From: CBDVBL01 sp965555375
GTDB lineage: Bacteria > Zixibacteria > MSB-5A5 > UBA10806
Direction of reading: 5' to 3'
NCBI GenBank assembly: GCA_965555375.1
Contig: CBEWDL010000063.1
Span: 1-17,801 of the forward strand
DNA: 17,801 nucleotides
The position numbers were made by a program, and so were the translations under genes. Below, piece by piece: positions 7,019 through 13,641 of this stretch (the stretch's first letter is position 1; each line of letters starts with the position of its first letter). The notes below the pieces were generated by a model. The model saw nothing but the letters and a program-made list of their open reading frames with translations, was not told where the DNA came from and ran no database searches.

Positions 7019-7906
7019 CTACACCATGTATTCCATAATTTCGTCCACCGAGTCCACATCTTTAATTATTGTCCCGGGGGAATCCTTTATTACCTCAAGT
7101 TTCAAATCATCTTCCGGGTCACAATAGAAAAGCGGCTTTGCCTGTTTCAAGGCGTAAGCGGCTGTTTTCAGTTCCCCTTTCGTTTCCTTGCCCACCTGGA
7201 CGACAACAACCGCGCTGGAGAAAGCCGAGATCAATCGATTTCTAAGAACCAATCCGGATTTGCTAACCTTTCTGAACGGCTGGTATTCGGAGATCAGAAG
7301 GCCGGATTTGGCTATTAGCTCGGCTAAGGATTTGTTTTCTTCCGGGTATATATTTAGAAGGCCGCATCCCAGGACGGCTATGCTTGGCCCCTGTTCCTTT
7401 AAAGCGGCCAAATGGGCTGCGCTATCTATTCCGGCGGCAAGACCGGATACTATACCGAAACCCCTTTTGACAAATTCCCTTGCAAGATCAACAGTCAACC
7501 GAAGCCCCGCCTGAGTCGCCCTGGTAGTGCCGACAAGCGCTACGTATTTATGCAACCAGGCATCCCAATTGCCCACATAATAGAGCAGCGGCGGCGGATC
7601 GCTTATCGCCCGCAGCATTTGAGGATAGTCGTCGTCGAGAAATGAAACTACATGGATATCGTTGGCAGTATAATCATAGAGTTTTTCGGTGAATACGTCG
7701 ATATTCTCCAGGGATCGCAGCAGACGGTCGATTTCCTTTTCTCCGAGACGGGGAATGCCATCGAGATCTGAATAGGAGGCTTTCAAAAGATCTTCCGGCG
7801 GACCGACACGCAAAAGGAGCTGCTGGAACATCCTGGGGCCGACGCCTCCCTCCTCCGTAATCGCCATGATGATCGATTTTCTTTCAAATGCAATGTCGCT
7901 TAGCAA
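7019..7906 (-). CDS. dprA: DprA/Smf DNA-processing protein
   Basis: 295 residues. An N-terminal helical HhH-like part (about 14-66, GVGPRMFQQLL and IPRLGEKEIDRL) is followed by the extended Rossmann fold: YVALVGTTRAT (121-131), GIVSGLAAGIDSAAH (151-165), LGCGLLNIYPEEN (179-191), LRNRLISAFS (221-230) and ELKTAAYALKQ. DprA loads RecA on incoming single-stranded DNA in transformation; many non-competent bacteria keep it. The C-terminal winged-helix domain of longer DprA proteins is absent. Start: the frame is open to 8083, but that overlaps the conserved 3' part of the upstream gene. AGGAG, 6 nt before a TTG at 7906, 22 nt after the upstream stop, gives the best start. A later ATG (MAITEEGGVGPR) has no SD. 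Confidence 0.9.
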   Translation of the reverse strand: MLSDIAFERKSIIMAITEEGGVGPRMFQQLLLRVGPPEDLLKASYSDLDGIPRLGEKEIDRLLRSLENIDVFTEKLYDYTANDIHVVSFLDDDYPQMLRAISDPPPLLYYVGNWDAWLHKYVALVGTTRATQAGLRLTVDLAREFVKRGFGIVSGLAAGIDSAAHLAALKEQGPSIAVLGCGLLNIYPEENKSLAELIAKSGLLISEYQPFRKVSKSGLVLRNRLISAFSSAVVVVQVGKETKGELKTAAYALKQAKPLFYCDPEDDLKLEVIKDSPGTIIKDVDSVDEIMEYMV

Positions 7907-7928
7907 TTCGGGCTCCTGCCATATAAAC

Positions 7929-8717
7929 CTATCTTCCCGTGGAAAAGGTCCAGATATGCTCCTTCGATGGATTCCCTGCAATATCCTTAAAGCCTTTGGA
8001 ATCCTCGCCATTGATATGAAACTCGTATGTGATATCCGGATAAAGGTGCAGATTAAATATGAAGATGTACGATCCTTCGTCATAAAGGATATCCCCGTAC
8101 TGCGTCCACATCCCCTCGGGTGTGCCGGATATCGAGGAAGTCCCCGGATTCATCGGCTCGGAAAACTCAATTCTCATTTCCACATACTGGCTGACCCCGG
8201 TCTCGCCATTTTCAGGCTTAACGGAGATTACATGCGGCGGGATTTTGTCCGGCAATAAAATGAGTCGGGCCATTTCAGGTATAACGGTATAAATGTCTTT
8301 TAAATCGCCACAAACGATGGGATCAAATAGTATCGGTTTGGCCTCACCAGATTCCAGATACCTCAGTTCTACAGTGAACAGCCCCCTGGACGAAAATATA
8401 TGCCCGTATACCGCACCCGAAGCCCCCAGTGTGGGCATCAAGGATCTGAGGTTTTCAATGGTGTAATTAAGGTCTGACTCAAATAAGCCTTTTTGCTTTA
8501 ATAACTTTTCGAAAAGGTCTCTGGATACCAGGGAGCCGCCCCGTCTCTTCACGTGCGTCCTGAGAGAATCGCCGAAGAGGCTGGATTTTCCGGCAGCCTC
8601 GCCACGACAATCGAAGTTTAATATGAGGTATCTGGCATTATCCCCGCTGATCGAATCCGCTTCGAACATAAGGCTGAAGACACATGCCATAAGCATACAT
8701 AGGAATATCCGTCTCAT
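7929..8717 (-). CDS. Exported CsgG/TolB-N-like protein with C-terminal Ig-like (Big_5) domain
   Basis: 262 residues. Signal peptide at the N-terminus (MRRIFLCMLMACVFSLMF). Residues about 28-125 follow the CsgG/TolB-N/FlgO pattern: RYLILNFDCRG, DSLRTHVKRRGGSLVSRDLF, EKLLKQKGL, GASGAVYGHI, then a beta strand LFTVELRYLESGE. Residues about 165-260 form a bacterial Ig-like Big_5 module: ISVKPENGETGVSQYVEMRIEFSEPMNP near its start and AGNPSKEHIWTFSTG at its end. Exported, periplasmic or outer-membrane associated; role unknown. There is no Shine-Dalgarno before ATG 8717; instead a near-consensus promoter ends 6 nt upstream, so the mRNA could be leaderless. The gene also may be read through from the M23 gene, whose stop lies 31 bp upstream. 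Confidence 0.75.
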   Translation of the reverse strand: MRRIFLCMLMACVFSLMFEADSISGDNARYLILNFDCRGEAAGKSSLFGDSLRTHVKRRGGSLVSRDLFEKLLKQKGLFESDLNYTIENLRSLMPTLGASGAVYGHIFSSRGLFTVELRYLESGEAKPILFDPIVCGDLKDIYTVIPEMARLILLPDKIPPHVISVKPENGETGVSQYVEMRIEFSEPMNPGTSSISGTPEGMWTQYGDILYDEGSYIFIFNLHLYPDITYEFHINGEDSKGFKDIAGNPSKEHIWTFSTGR

Positions 8718-8723
8718 ATAGCT

Positions 8724-8752
8724 AATATATTATTGCAGCAGGTAAATGTCAA
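8724..8752 (-). promoter_or_regulatory. Consensus-like promoter placed to give a leaderless mRNA
   Basis: Minus strand: TTGACA (8752-8747, 6/6), a 17-nt spacer, TATATT (8729-8724, 5/6). The ATG of the CsgG-like gene begins 7 nt after the -10 box, exactly where transcription should start, and there is no ribosome-binding site. The TGA inside the -35 box is also the stop codon of the M23 gene. Confidence 0.7.
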
Positions 8753-10038
8753 TCGAGCCGGGCCAGGAGTCTCTCAGGCGTCCGACTATTGAAGTAAGGC
8801 AGATATTCGGCCACAGTCCGGCTGAATGTCTCTCTGTATTCATCTCTAACCGGCATGGCGGCGGGAATCGTCATTTTCAGCGGGTTGATGTATTTGCCAT
8901 TCTTCCTGACGCGGTAATCGAGGTGAGGACCGGTGCTTTCCCCCGTGTTCCCCACATACGCGATAACCTGCCCCTGCACCACATGTCTTCCCTTAGATAC
9001 CCCCTTGCCAAACTTATGGAGGTGGCCGTAACAGGTTACGAATCCATGAGAGTGTTTAACTTCGAGGTAATTTCCGAACCCTGTCTTCTTACCCCTGAAT
9101 ATGACGTAGCCGTCGCCGGCAGCTACCACTGGGGTTCCAACCGCCGCGGCGTAGTCTACACCGAGGTGAGGGCGATAAATCTTGCGAATCGGATGAAGCC
9201 TTCGGTAAGAAAACTTCGATGATACTCTCCGGTAGTTTAGAGGCGATTTCAACAGCGTTTTTCTCATCGAGTATCCGTTTTCATCGTAATAATCGCGCCG
9301 GCCGTCCGGATCGGTATAGAGGAAAGCTCGATGAATTTCACCGTTCAATATATATTCAGCGGCCAGGATATTACCCGTCTTGACGAATGTCCCATCCTTT
9401 TCGTAAACCTCGAAAGCAATTTTGAAAGAATCTCCGATCCTCGGCTCTGTGAGAAAATCGATCTCCCAGCCGAAGATGTCGGCCATGGAGAAAAAGATTT
9501 CCACGTCGGGCAGTTGAGGCATCAGAGCGTCCCATAACGTCGACTCTATTTCGCCCTCGGCGGTTTTTACGGATCCCTCGAGACCGACCTCGTATATCGT
9601 TTCGACAAAGCGGTCGCCATCGCGGTCGAGCCGATAACGCTTCCAATCATCGGTCGTATATTCGAAAGCTACGATGCTGTCATCGGGACCCATGAATAGC
9701 TTGAATTTATCGCTGGGCTGGGAACGGGTCAGGTCGAACATCCTGGAAAAACGCGATGTTATCTCTGCCACCAGAGGATGGTGTATTTCCAGGTTGAGAA
9801 GCTCGGCATAAAGGCTTGAGTTTTTTGAGATCATGCCAGTGTGAATAGTTTCAATGTCTAAGGTTTCCACCGGCTCCGGATCGGGTCCGATCGAAGGGGG
9901 AGAATCGAATGTGACTGGAGTTTTGCTAGTTTGAAATATAACAGCGGCGAAAACGACAACCAGCCCGACGGCCACTGTGGAGGTGATTCTCGATCGGAGG
10001 TATTCCGATGTCTTTTTTCTAAAGTCGATTATCCGCAA
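8749..10038 (-). CDS. M23 family metallopeptidase, MepM/Csd3-like murein endopeptidase
   Basis: 429 residues. One N-terminal membrane anchor (about 19-35), a helical/OapA-like region, a middle Csd3-type domain (about 160-245) and a C-terminal LytM/M23 domain: HLGVDYAAAVGTPVVA (291-306), YGHLHKFG (337-344) and STGPHLDYRVRKNG (368-381). His291 and Asp295 are zinc ligands and His339 a catalytic His. The usual HLHF motif reads HLDY, so the second zinc His is replaced by Asp374, a variant I believe occurs in other M23 proteins. Expected role: cleavage of peptidoglycan cross-links in the periplasm. Start: the frame extends to 10161 over the upstream gene; GAGG (10049-10046) 7 nt before TTG 10038 is the best start, just after the upstream TGA at 10041. 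Confidence 0.9.
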   Translation of the reverse strand: MRIIDFRKKTSEYLRSRITSTVAVGLVVVFAAVIFQTSKTPVTFDSPPSIGPDPEPVETLDIETIHTGMISKNSSLYAELLNLEIHHPLVAEITSRFSRMFDLTRSQPSDKFKLFMGPDDSIVAFEYTTDDWKRYRLDRDGDRFVETIYEVGLEGSVKTAEGEIESTLWDALMPQLPDVEIFFSMADIFGWEIDFLTEPRIGDSFKIAFEVYEKDGTFVKTGNILAAEYILNGEIHRAFLYTDPDGRRDYYDENGYSMRKTLLKSPLNYRRVSSKFSYRRLHPIRKIYRPHLGVDYAAAVGTPVVAAGDGYVIFRGKKTGFGNYLEVKHSHGFVTCYGHLHKFGKGVSKGRHVVQGQVIAYVGNTGESTGPHLDYRVRKNGKYINPLKMTIPAAMPVRDEYRETFSRTVAEYLPYFNSRTPERLLARLD

Positions 10039-10040
10039 TA

Positions 10041-11618
10041 TCAATCCTCGCCGAAGATCTCCGCCTGGAAGACGTACAATTCGGTCTGCTCGCTTTTCCA
10101 GGAGTCGGTCGGCAGACCAGCCTTGCGGCATGTCTGCTCGAGAAACTGGGTCCTGTCCCAACCGTATTCAACCGGTACCTGGGGCAATAATACGCCTGAA
10201 TACATTCCCTGCCTGATGTAGAGGCCGTCTTTGCCGACCTCCACCAGCTCAGGGTCATATATCCTCTTCATCGGCGTCAGCACGGAAATCTCAATATCGA
10301 GGATCTCTAATTCTTCTTTTTCCAGCGGTGAGAATCGGGGATCGGAGAAGGCCGCCTCCAGGGCCATCCTGGCGATGGTTTGATATAAAGGCTCAGCCGC
10401 CCTGAAAGTGCCGATACAGCCCCTCAGCCTGCCTTGCTTGTTGAGAGTGACAAAAGCCCCCAATTTTGCCTCGAGGGCAGCAGATCTATTTCCGAAAGAG
10501 GGCGTTTCCTCGCCGCTTAAGCGGGCGGCAATGGCCTGGCGTGCAACGGTGAGAAGCGTCTTTTTATCATCGGTAGAGAGCCCGAACTCAACGCCGGTGG
10601 CCGGGCTATCGTGAATCGCACCGCCAGATTGGTCGGATTCCGCCGGTTTTTGTTCTTTTTTGGGATCCAACTCGTAGACTTTCGATTCCCCGGATTTATA
10701 TATGACCGCCGAGAGATAGCCGACCACGCTCGATTTATCGCCGGTGATATCGCCGGAATCGCCGTATCCGGCTATGGCCGCCGAACCGGCGCCAAGCTTT
10801 TCGGCGGCGATCATGGCCGCTATTATGGGGGCTCCGCCGCAAGCCTCGGTTTTGTGTTTCGCAAGATCTTCAGCCAGGCCGCGGTAGTCATAATTTTCCA
10901 CCCGGTCGATGACGACAGAATCGAGCCTCTTAGCGGTTTGAGAATCGTGAAAATGCGATAGATCCGACGAGGCCACGATCAGGACATCGTTGTTCTCCTT
11001 TACCGCATCCGCGATAGCGTTTCCCAGGGCTTCGCAGGTTTCATAGTTCTGGTCCCCCATCATGATAGCCACCAGGGAGAAATCGCCAAGCGTTGTTTGC
11101 AAAAAGGGCAGCTGCACCTCCAGGGCATGCTCCGAGCGGCCGCCGCCGACGGTATGTCCGGTGTTGGAAAGGCTTATCAGGTCGCTGGCCGAGGCTATCT
11201 TCTCAGTGAGCTTCCGGTCGATCAGGATCTCACCGAGGGGCGTGCTGTAGGCTTTGCCATCGAAAGCCGTAACTCCTGCGAAATAAGCCATGTGCGACGG
11301 CGAGATGACGATCGCTGTCTTGTATGATTCGCCCTCCAGTATCTTGAATCCCCTGGCCGCTATGCCGCCGGAATAGATATATCCGGCATGAGGGGATATT
11401 ATGGCCACCGGCCGACCCGTTATCTCAGGCTTCGGTGCCTCATGGAATTGCTGCGCTATCATCTTGGCCAGTTCCGACGGGGAACCCGGGTAGAAGGCTC
11501 CCGCAACCGCCGGAGGCCGGACATAGGTCGTGTCTGAACCACTCATATTATCACCTATTGCGATTTGCCACCGGAGCACAGCTAATGTGCACAACGCTAT
11601 GGCGGCTATTTTCTTCAT
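10041..11618 (-). CDS. Exported Memo-AMMECR1 fusion (AmmeMemoRadiSam system proteins B and A)
   Basis: 525 residues combining two domains usually encoded separately. Signal peptide-like N-terminus (MKKIAAIALCTLAVLRW...). Memo domain about 33-307: RPPAVAGAFYPG, SPHAGYIYSGG (His77), SPSHM (His109), SEHALEVQLPFL, SSDLSHFH (Asp219, His222), EACGGAPI (Cys260). His77, His109 and Cys260 correspond to the iron ligands reported for human MEMO1. A low-complexity linker (about 308-345) leads to an AMMECR1 domain 348-523 with the conserved LRGCIGTF (398-405) and DPRF. These families co-occur with a radical SAM protein in the AmmeMemoRadiSam system, whose chemistry I do not know; no radical SAM gene is in the window. 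ATG 11618 has GGGAG with a 6-nt spacer. First gene of the minus-strand train. Confidence 0.92.
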   Translation of the reverse strand: MKKIAAIALCTLAVLRWQIAIGDNMSGSDTTYVRPPAVAGAFYPGSPSELAKMIAQQFHEAPKPEITGRPVAIISPHAGYIYSGGIAARGFKILEGESYKTAIVISPSHMAYFAGVTAFDGKAYSTPLGEILIDRKLTEKIASASDLISLSNTGHTVGGGRSEHALEVQLPFLQTTLGDFSLVAIMMGDQNYETCEALGNAIADAVKENNDVLIVASSDLSHFHDSQTAKRLDSVVIDRVENYDYRGLAEDLAKHKTEACGGAPIIAAMIAAEKLGAGSAAIAGYGDSGDITGDKSSVVGYLSAVIYKSGESKVYELDPKKEQKPAESDQSGGAIHDSPATGVEFGLSTDDKKTLLTVARQAIAARLSGEETPSFGNRSAALEAKLGAFVTLNKQGRLRGCIGTFRAAEPLYQTIARMALEAAFSDPRFSPLEKEELEILDIEISVLTPMKRIYDPELVEVGKDGLYIRQGMYSGVLLPQVPVEYGWDRTQFLEQTCRKAGLPTDSWKSEQTELYVFQAEIFGED

Positions 11619-11635
11619 AGTTCGCTCCCGGATCG

Positions 11636-11664
11636 ATATTAATGCGCATATCCGGGAGTGTCAA
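11636..11664 (-). promoter_or_regulatory. Sigma70-type promoter of the Memo-AMMECR1/M23 gene train
   Basis: Minus strand: TTGACA (11664-11659, 6/6), 17-nt spacer, TAATAT (11641-11636, 4/6). The predicted start of transcription leaves a short leader of about 11 nt that contains the GGGAG ribosome-binding site of the ATG at 11618. Confidence 0.65.
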
Positions 11665-11688
11665 GGATTAAAGACTCTTTACCTGTTT

Positions 11689-11754
11689 TTGTATCGGTGG
11701 ATATGCTGGCGGCTGGCAGCGGAAATTCATTGAAAAATCGCCATAATGACGTAG
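11689..11754 (+). repeat. 66-bp direct repeat, copy 1
   Basis: Begins TTGTATCGGTGG and ends AATGACGTAG. It matches copy 2 (11894-11959) at 64 of 66 positions; the two differences are TTGAAAAAT/TTGACAAAT and ATCGCC/ATCGCG. The copies are offset by exactly 205 bp and bracket the inverted-repeat element. No ORF or promoter function is evident. Confidence 0.92.
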
Positions 11755-11759
11755 GTCCG

Positions 11760-11882
11760 TAGGTCGGGTTTCAGGCCGCCTTAAGGGGGACAAAACCCGA
11801 CAATCTCGCATTCCATGAGGTCGCCCTAACCTTTCCGTATTGTCGGGTTTCTCATCCCCTTGGCATGGGAAAACCCGACCTA
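11760..11882. repeat. Nested inverted-repeat (twin-hairpin, REP/MITE-like) element
   Basis: Four related arms in order: TAGGTCGGGTTT (11760-11771), AAACCCGACAAT (11793-11804), ATTGTCGGGTTT (11839-11850) and AAACCCGACCTA (11871-11882). Outer arms are perfect 12-bp complements of each other, inner arms likewise, and each adjacent pair also forms a 9-bp hairpin with GTCGGGTTT/AAACCCGAC. The layout allows either two side-by-side hairpins or one large cruciform. No ORF inside. It resembles non-coding palindromic dispersed elements; no transposase is nearby. Confidence 0.85.
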
Positions 11883-11893
11883 CTATTCTGTTG

Positions 11894-11959
11894 TTGTATC
11901 GGTGGATATGCTGGCGGCTGGCAGCGGAAATTCATTGACAAATCGCGATAATGACGTAG
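11894..11959 (+). repeat. 66-bp direct repeat, copy 2
   Basis: Second copy of the repeat at 11689-11754 (64/66 identical). One of the two differences creates TTGACA at 11935-11940, but no -10 box stands at a suitable distance. The repeat pair could come from duplication of a 205-bp unit followed by loss of the rest, or from insertion of the palindromic element together with flanking DNA. Confidence 0.92.
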
Positions 11960-12031
11960 CTTGAGAGTAGAGCATATACAACATTATCCGTTTTTGGCCT
12001 CGGGCTCCGGGAGGTTTGACAGACTTTAAAG

Positions 12032-13516
12032 ATGATCAAAAAGCTGACATTCATATTCGTGATGATGCTTTTTGCTCCAGCCCATGCCCAGTGGACCGAG
12101 CCGGTCAGGATCTCTTATGGGTTGGGGTTAGTCAATCCGCGTGCTATTGCCGTAGCTGAAACTCTGCATGTGGTTGCCACAGGCGGCGATATGAAAGCCT
12201 ATTACATTAGGTCCTCCGATAATGGGATATCATGGTCTGAGCCTATAGCGCCTGCCGATTCTTTTTATGAAGGCTCATCTCAGCCGGATATTGCCTTTTC
12301 TAATGGACTTCTTCATCTTGTATGGAAAGGGTGGTTGCCGAACAATCCCCGTCCGCAGATTTTTCATTTTTCGAGTAGCGATGGCGGCATTACCTGGGGA
12401 GAAAGGCATCAAGTATTTTATCATGGTAGCGCCATGCTGAAATACCCGCGCCTCGCCGCTAACGGAGACACCCTGTTTCTGTCGTGCAGGACCAACTACA
12501 GGCTCCTGGTGTTTCGCAGTCTTGATAATGGACAGACCTGGGGCGATAGCACGGCAGTGGAAGACTCCCATTCAATAGTAATAGACCATTCACCTTATCT
12601 ATTATTTTCACAAGGGCGGCTGCATCTCGTTTATCAATTGGGTATAGTCGGGGATCCATTCGGCATCGAGATTTACCATCGCTACAGCGATGATTATGGT
12701 CTGACCTGGTCGGACAGATATCCACTATCGACCCTTGAACCGTATCCTTACCATGAGCATGGACAGGCGCCGTCGGCCTACGTGGATTCAAGCGGCAATA
12801 TCATGGCACTATGGTTCGATTACAAATACGGGAGTGAGTGTGGATTTACGGGGGATATTCTGGGCCGTGTCAGCACGGATAATGGCGACACGTGGTTTCC
12901 GGAAAGCCGTTTGACTTATACTCAGACCGGCTCAGGCTCGTCATGCCTGATACTGGGGGGAGCGCTTTATGCCGTCTGGATGGACGACCTTCCCCAAGGA
13001 TGTTTTCATCCGAAGATAATGTATTCCGAATCATCCGATTGGGGCACTACCTGGCGCGATCCGGAGGTAATAACAGGACCCGCAGAGAGGAGCGAGTTTT
13101 CTCCTATATTATTATATAATACGGTCATAGATACTACAATCTTACATTGCGTAATGCGCGGGGATATTCCCGGCCATGGAAGTGGTCTGTATTATTTCAA
13201 GAACGAGAGGACTACGGAGATAAGTGATATGGATAATGGGATCGTGCCGTCGGCTATCATATTGACGGCCTACCCCAACCCTTTTAACTCATCCACTGTA
13301 ATGAGCTTCAGTGGCTCGGAAGGAGGTGATATTAAAATCGAGATATTCAACTTGTCCGGTCAAATAGTAAAATCGGTCGAAGCAAAAGGAAAGGAGGGAA
13401 AAATAGTCTGGGACGCCACCGATGCCCTGGGAAATAAAGTCTCATCTGGAATCTATTTCGCCAGAGCAAAGACGTCCCGTAATTATTCCGCCATAAAATT
13501 ATTGTATTTGAAGTAG
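12032..13516 (+). CDS. Secreted Asp-box (BNR/sialidase-like) beta-propeller protein with C-terminal sorting domain
   Basis: 494 residues. Signal peptide MIKKLTFIFVMMLFAPAHAQ. Six Asp boxes of the form S-X-D-X-G-X-X-W: 61-68, 115-122, 163-170, 219-226, 281-288 and 334-341, predicting a six-bladed propeller. I see no convincing FRIP motif or sialidase Arg triad, so enzyme activity is doubtful; carbohydrate or surface binding is as likely. The C-terminal ~85 residues (LTAYPNPFNSSTVMSFSG, then LGNKVSSGIYFARAK) form a FlgD-Ig/T9SS type A-like sorting domain, so the protein is probably exported to the cell surface. No Shine-Dalgarno at usual distance before ATG 12032. Its TAG stop lies inside the first arm region of the downstream twin hairpin, and palindromic elements flank the gene on both sides. 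Confidence 0.88.
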   Translation: MIKKLTFIFVMMLFAPAHAQWTEPVRISYGLGLVNPRAIAVAETLHVVATGGDMKAYYIRSSDNGISWSEPIAPADSFYEGSSQPDIAFSNGLLHLVWKGWLPNNPRPQIFHFSSSDGGITWGERHQVFYHGSAMLKYPRLAANGDTLFLSCRTNYRLLVFRSLDNGQTWGDSTAVEDSHSIVIDHSPYLLFSQGRLHLVYQLGIVGDPFGIEIYHRYSDDYGLTWSDRYPLSTLEPYPYHEHGQAPSAYVDSSGNIMALWFDYKYGSECGFTGDILGRVSTDNGDTWFPESRLTYTQTGSGSSCLILGGALYAVWMDDLPQGCFHPKIMYSESSDWGTTWRDPEVITGPAERSEFSPILLYNTVIDTTILHCVMRGDIPGHGSGLYYFKNERTTEISDMDNGIVPSAIILTAYPNPFNSSTVMSFSGSEGGDIKIEIFNLSGQIVKSVEAKGKEGKIVWDATDALGNKVSSGIYFARAKTSRNYSAIKLLYLK

Positions 13517-13573
13517 GTCAAATCCCCCCGGGATTTGACTGCCACGCGTCAAGACTCGGGGAGTCTTGACCTG
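13513..13573. repeat. Twin-hairpin element at the 3' end of the Asp-box gene
   Basis: Two adjacent perfect hairpins, each with a 10-bp stem and 3-nt loop: GTCAAATCCC/GGGATTTGAC (stems 13517-13526 pairs 13530-13539, offset by the run of C) and GTCAAGACTC/GAGTCTTGAC (13548-13557 with 13561-13570), separated by 8 nt. The outer flanks read GTAG-GTC on the left and GAC-CTGC on the right, matching the outer flanks TAG-GTC and GAC-CTA of the upstream element. The stop codon TAG of the Asp-box gene (13514-13516) lies in the left flank. It may terminate transcription, but no T-run follows directly. Confidence 0.8.
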
Positions 13574-13603
13574 CTATGATTTGTTTCCACCCCATTTTAC
13601 CAA

Positions 13604-13632
13604 TTTACATCCGCCCATCAATCTGATATTTT
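13604..13632 (+). promoter_or_regulatory. Possible promoter of the lipid-kinase operon, near-leaderless
   Basis: TTTACA (13604-13609, 5/6), a 17-nt spacer, TATTTT (13627-13632, 4/6). ATG 13642 starts 10 nt after the -10 box, so the predicted leader would be only about 3 nt, consistent with the lack of any Shine-Dalgarno before this ATG. Confidence 0.45.
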
Positions 13633-13641
13633 CCATAAGCC

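Larger units (their letters stand above)
11619..12031. other. Repeat-rich divergent intergenic region
   Basis: About 410 bp between the minus-strand Memo-AMMECR1 gene and the plus-strand Asp-box gene. It holds the 11636-11664 promoter, a 66-bp direct repeat pair and, between the two copies, a nested inverted-repeat element (all listed separately). No ORF with coding character. GGGAGG at 12009-12014 is 17 nt before the Asp-box ATG, too far for a normal ribosome-binding site. No clear promoter for the plus-strand gene could be chosen. Confidence 0.6.

Noticed and set aside
10611..10961. Plus-strand 116-aa ORF and others opposite the Memo-AMMECR1 gene
   Set aside because: Shadow of a high-GC-third-position minus-strand gene whose domains are certain.
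11689..11959. CRISPR-like array from the repeated segments
   Set aside because: Only two 66-bp copies with a palindromic interior, no regular spacers and no cas gene.
12016..12044. TTGACA at 12016-12021 as -35 box of the Asp-box gene
   Set aside because: A -10 box at 17-nt spacing would fall inside the coding start (AAAAAG) and does not match.
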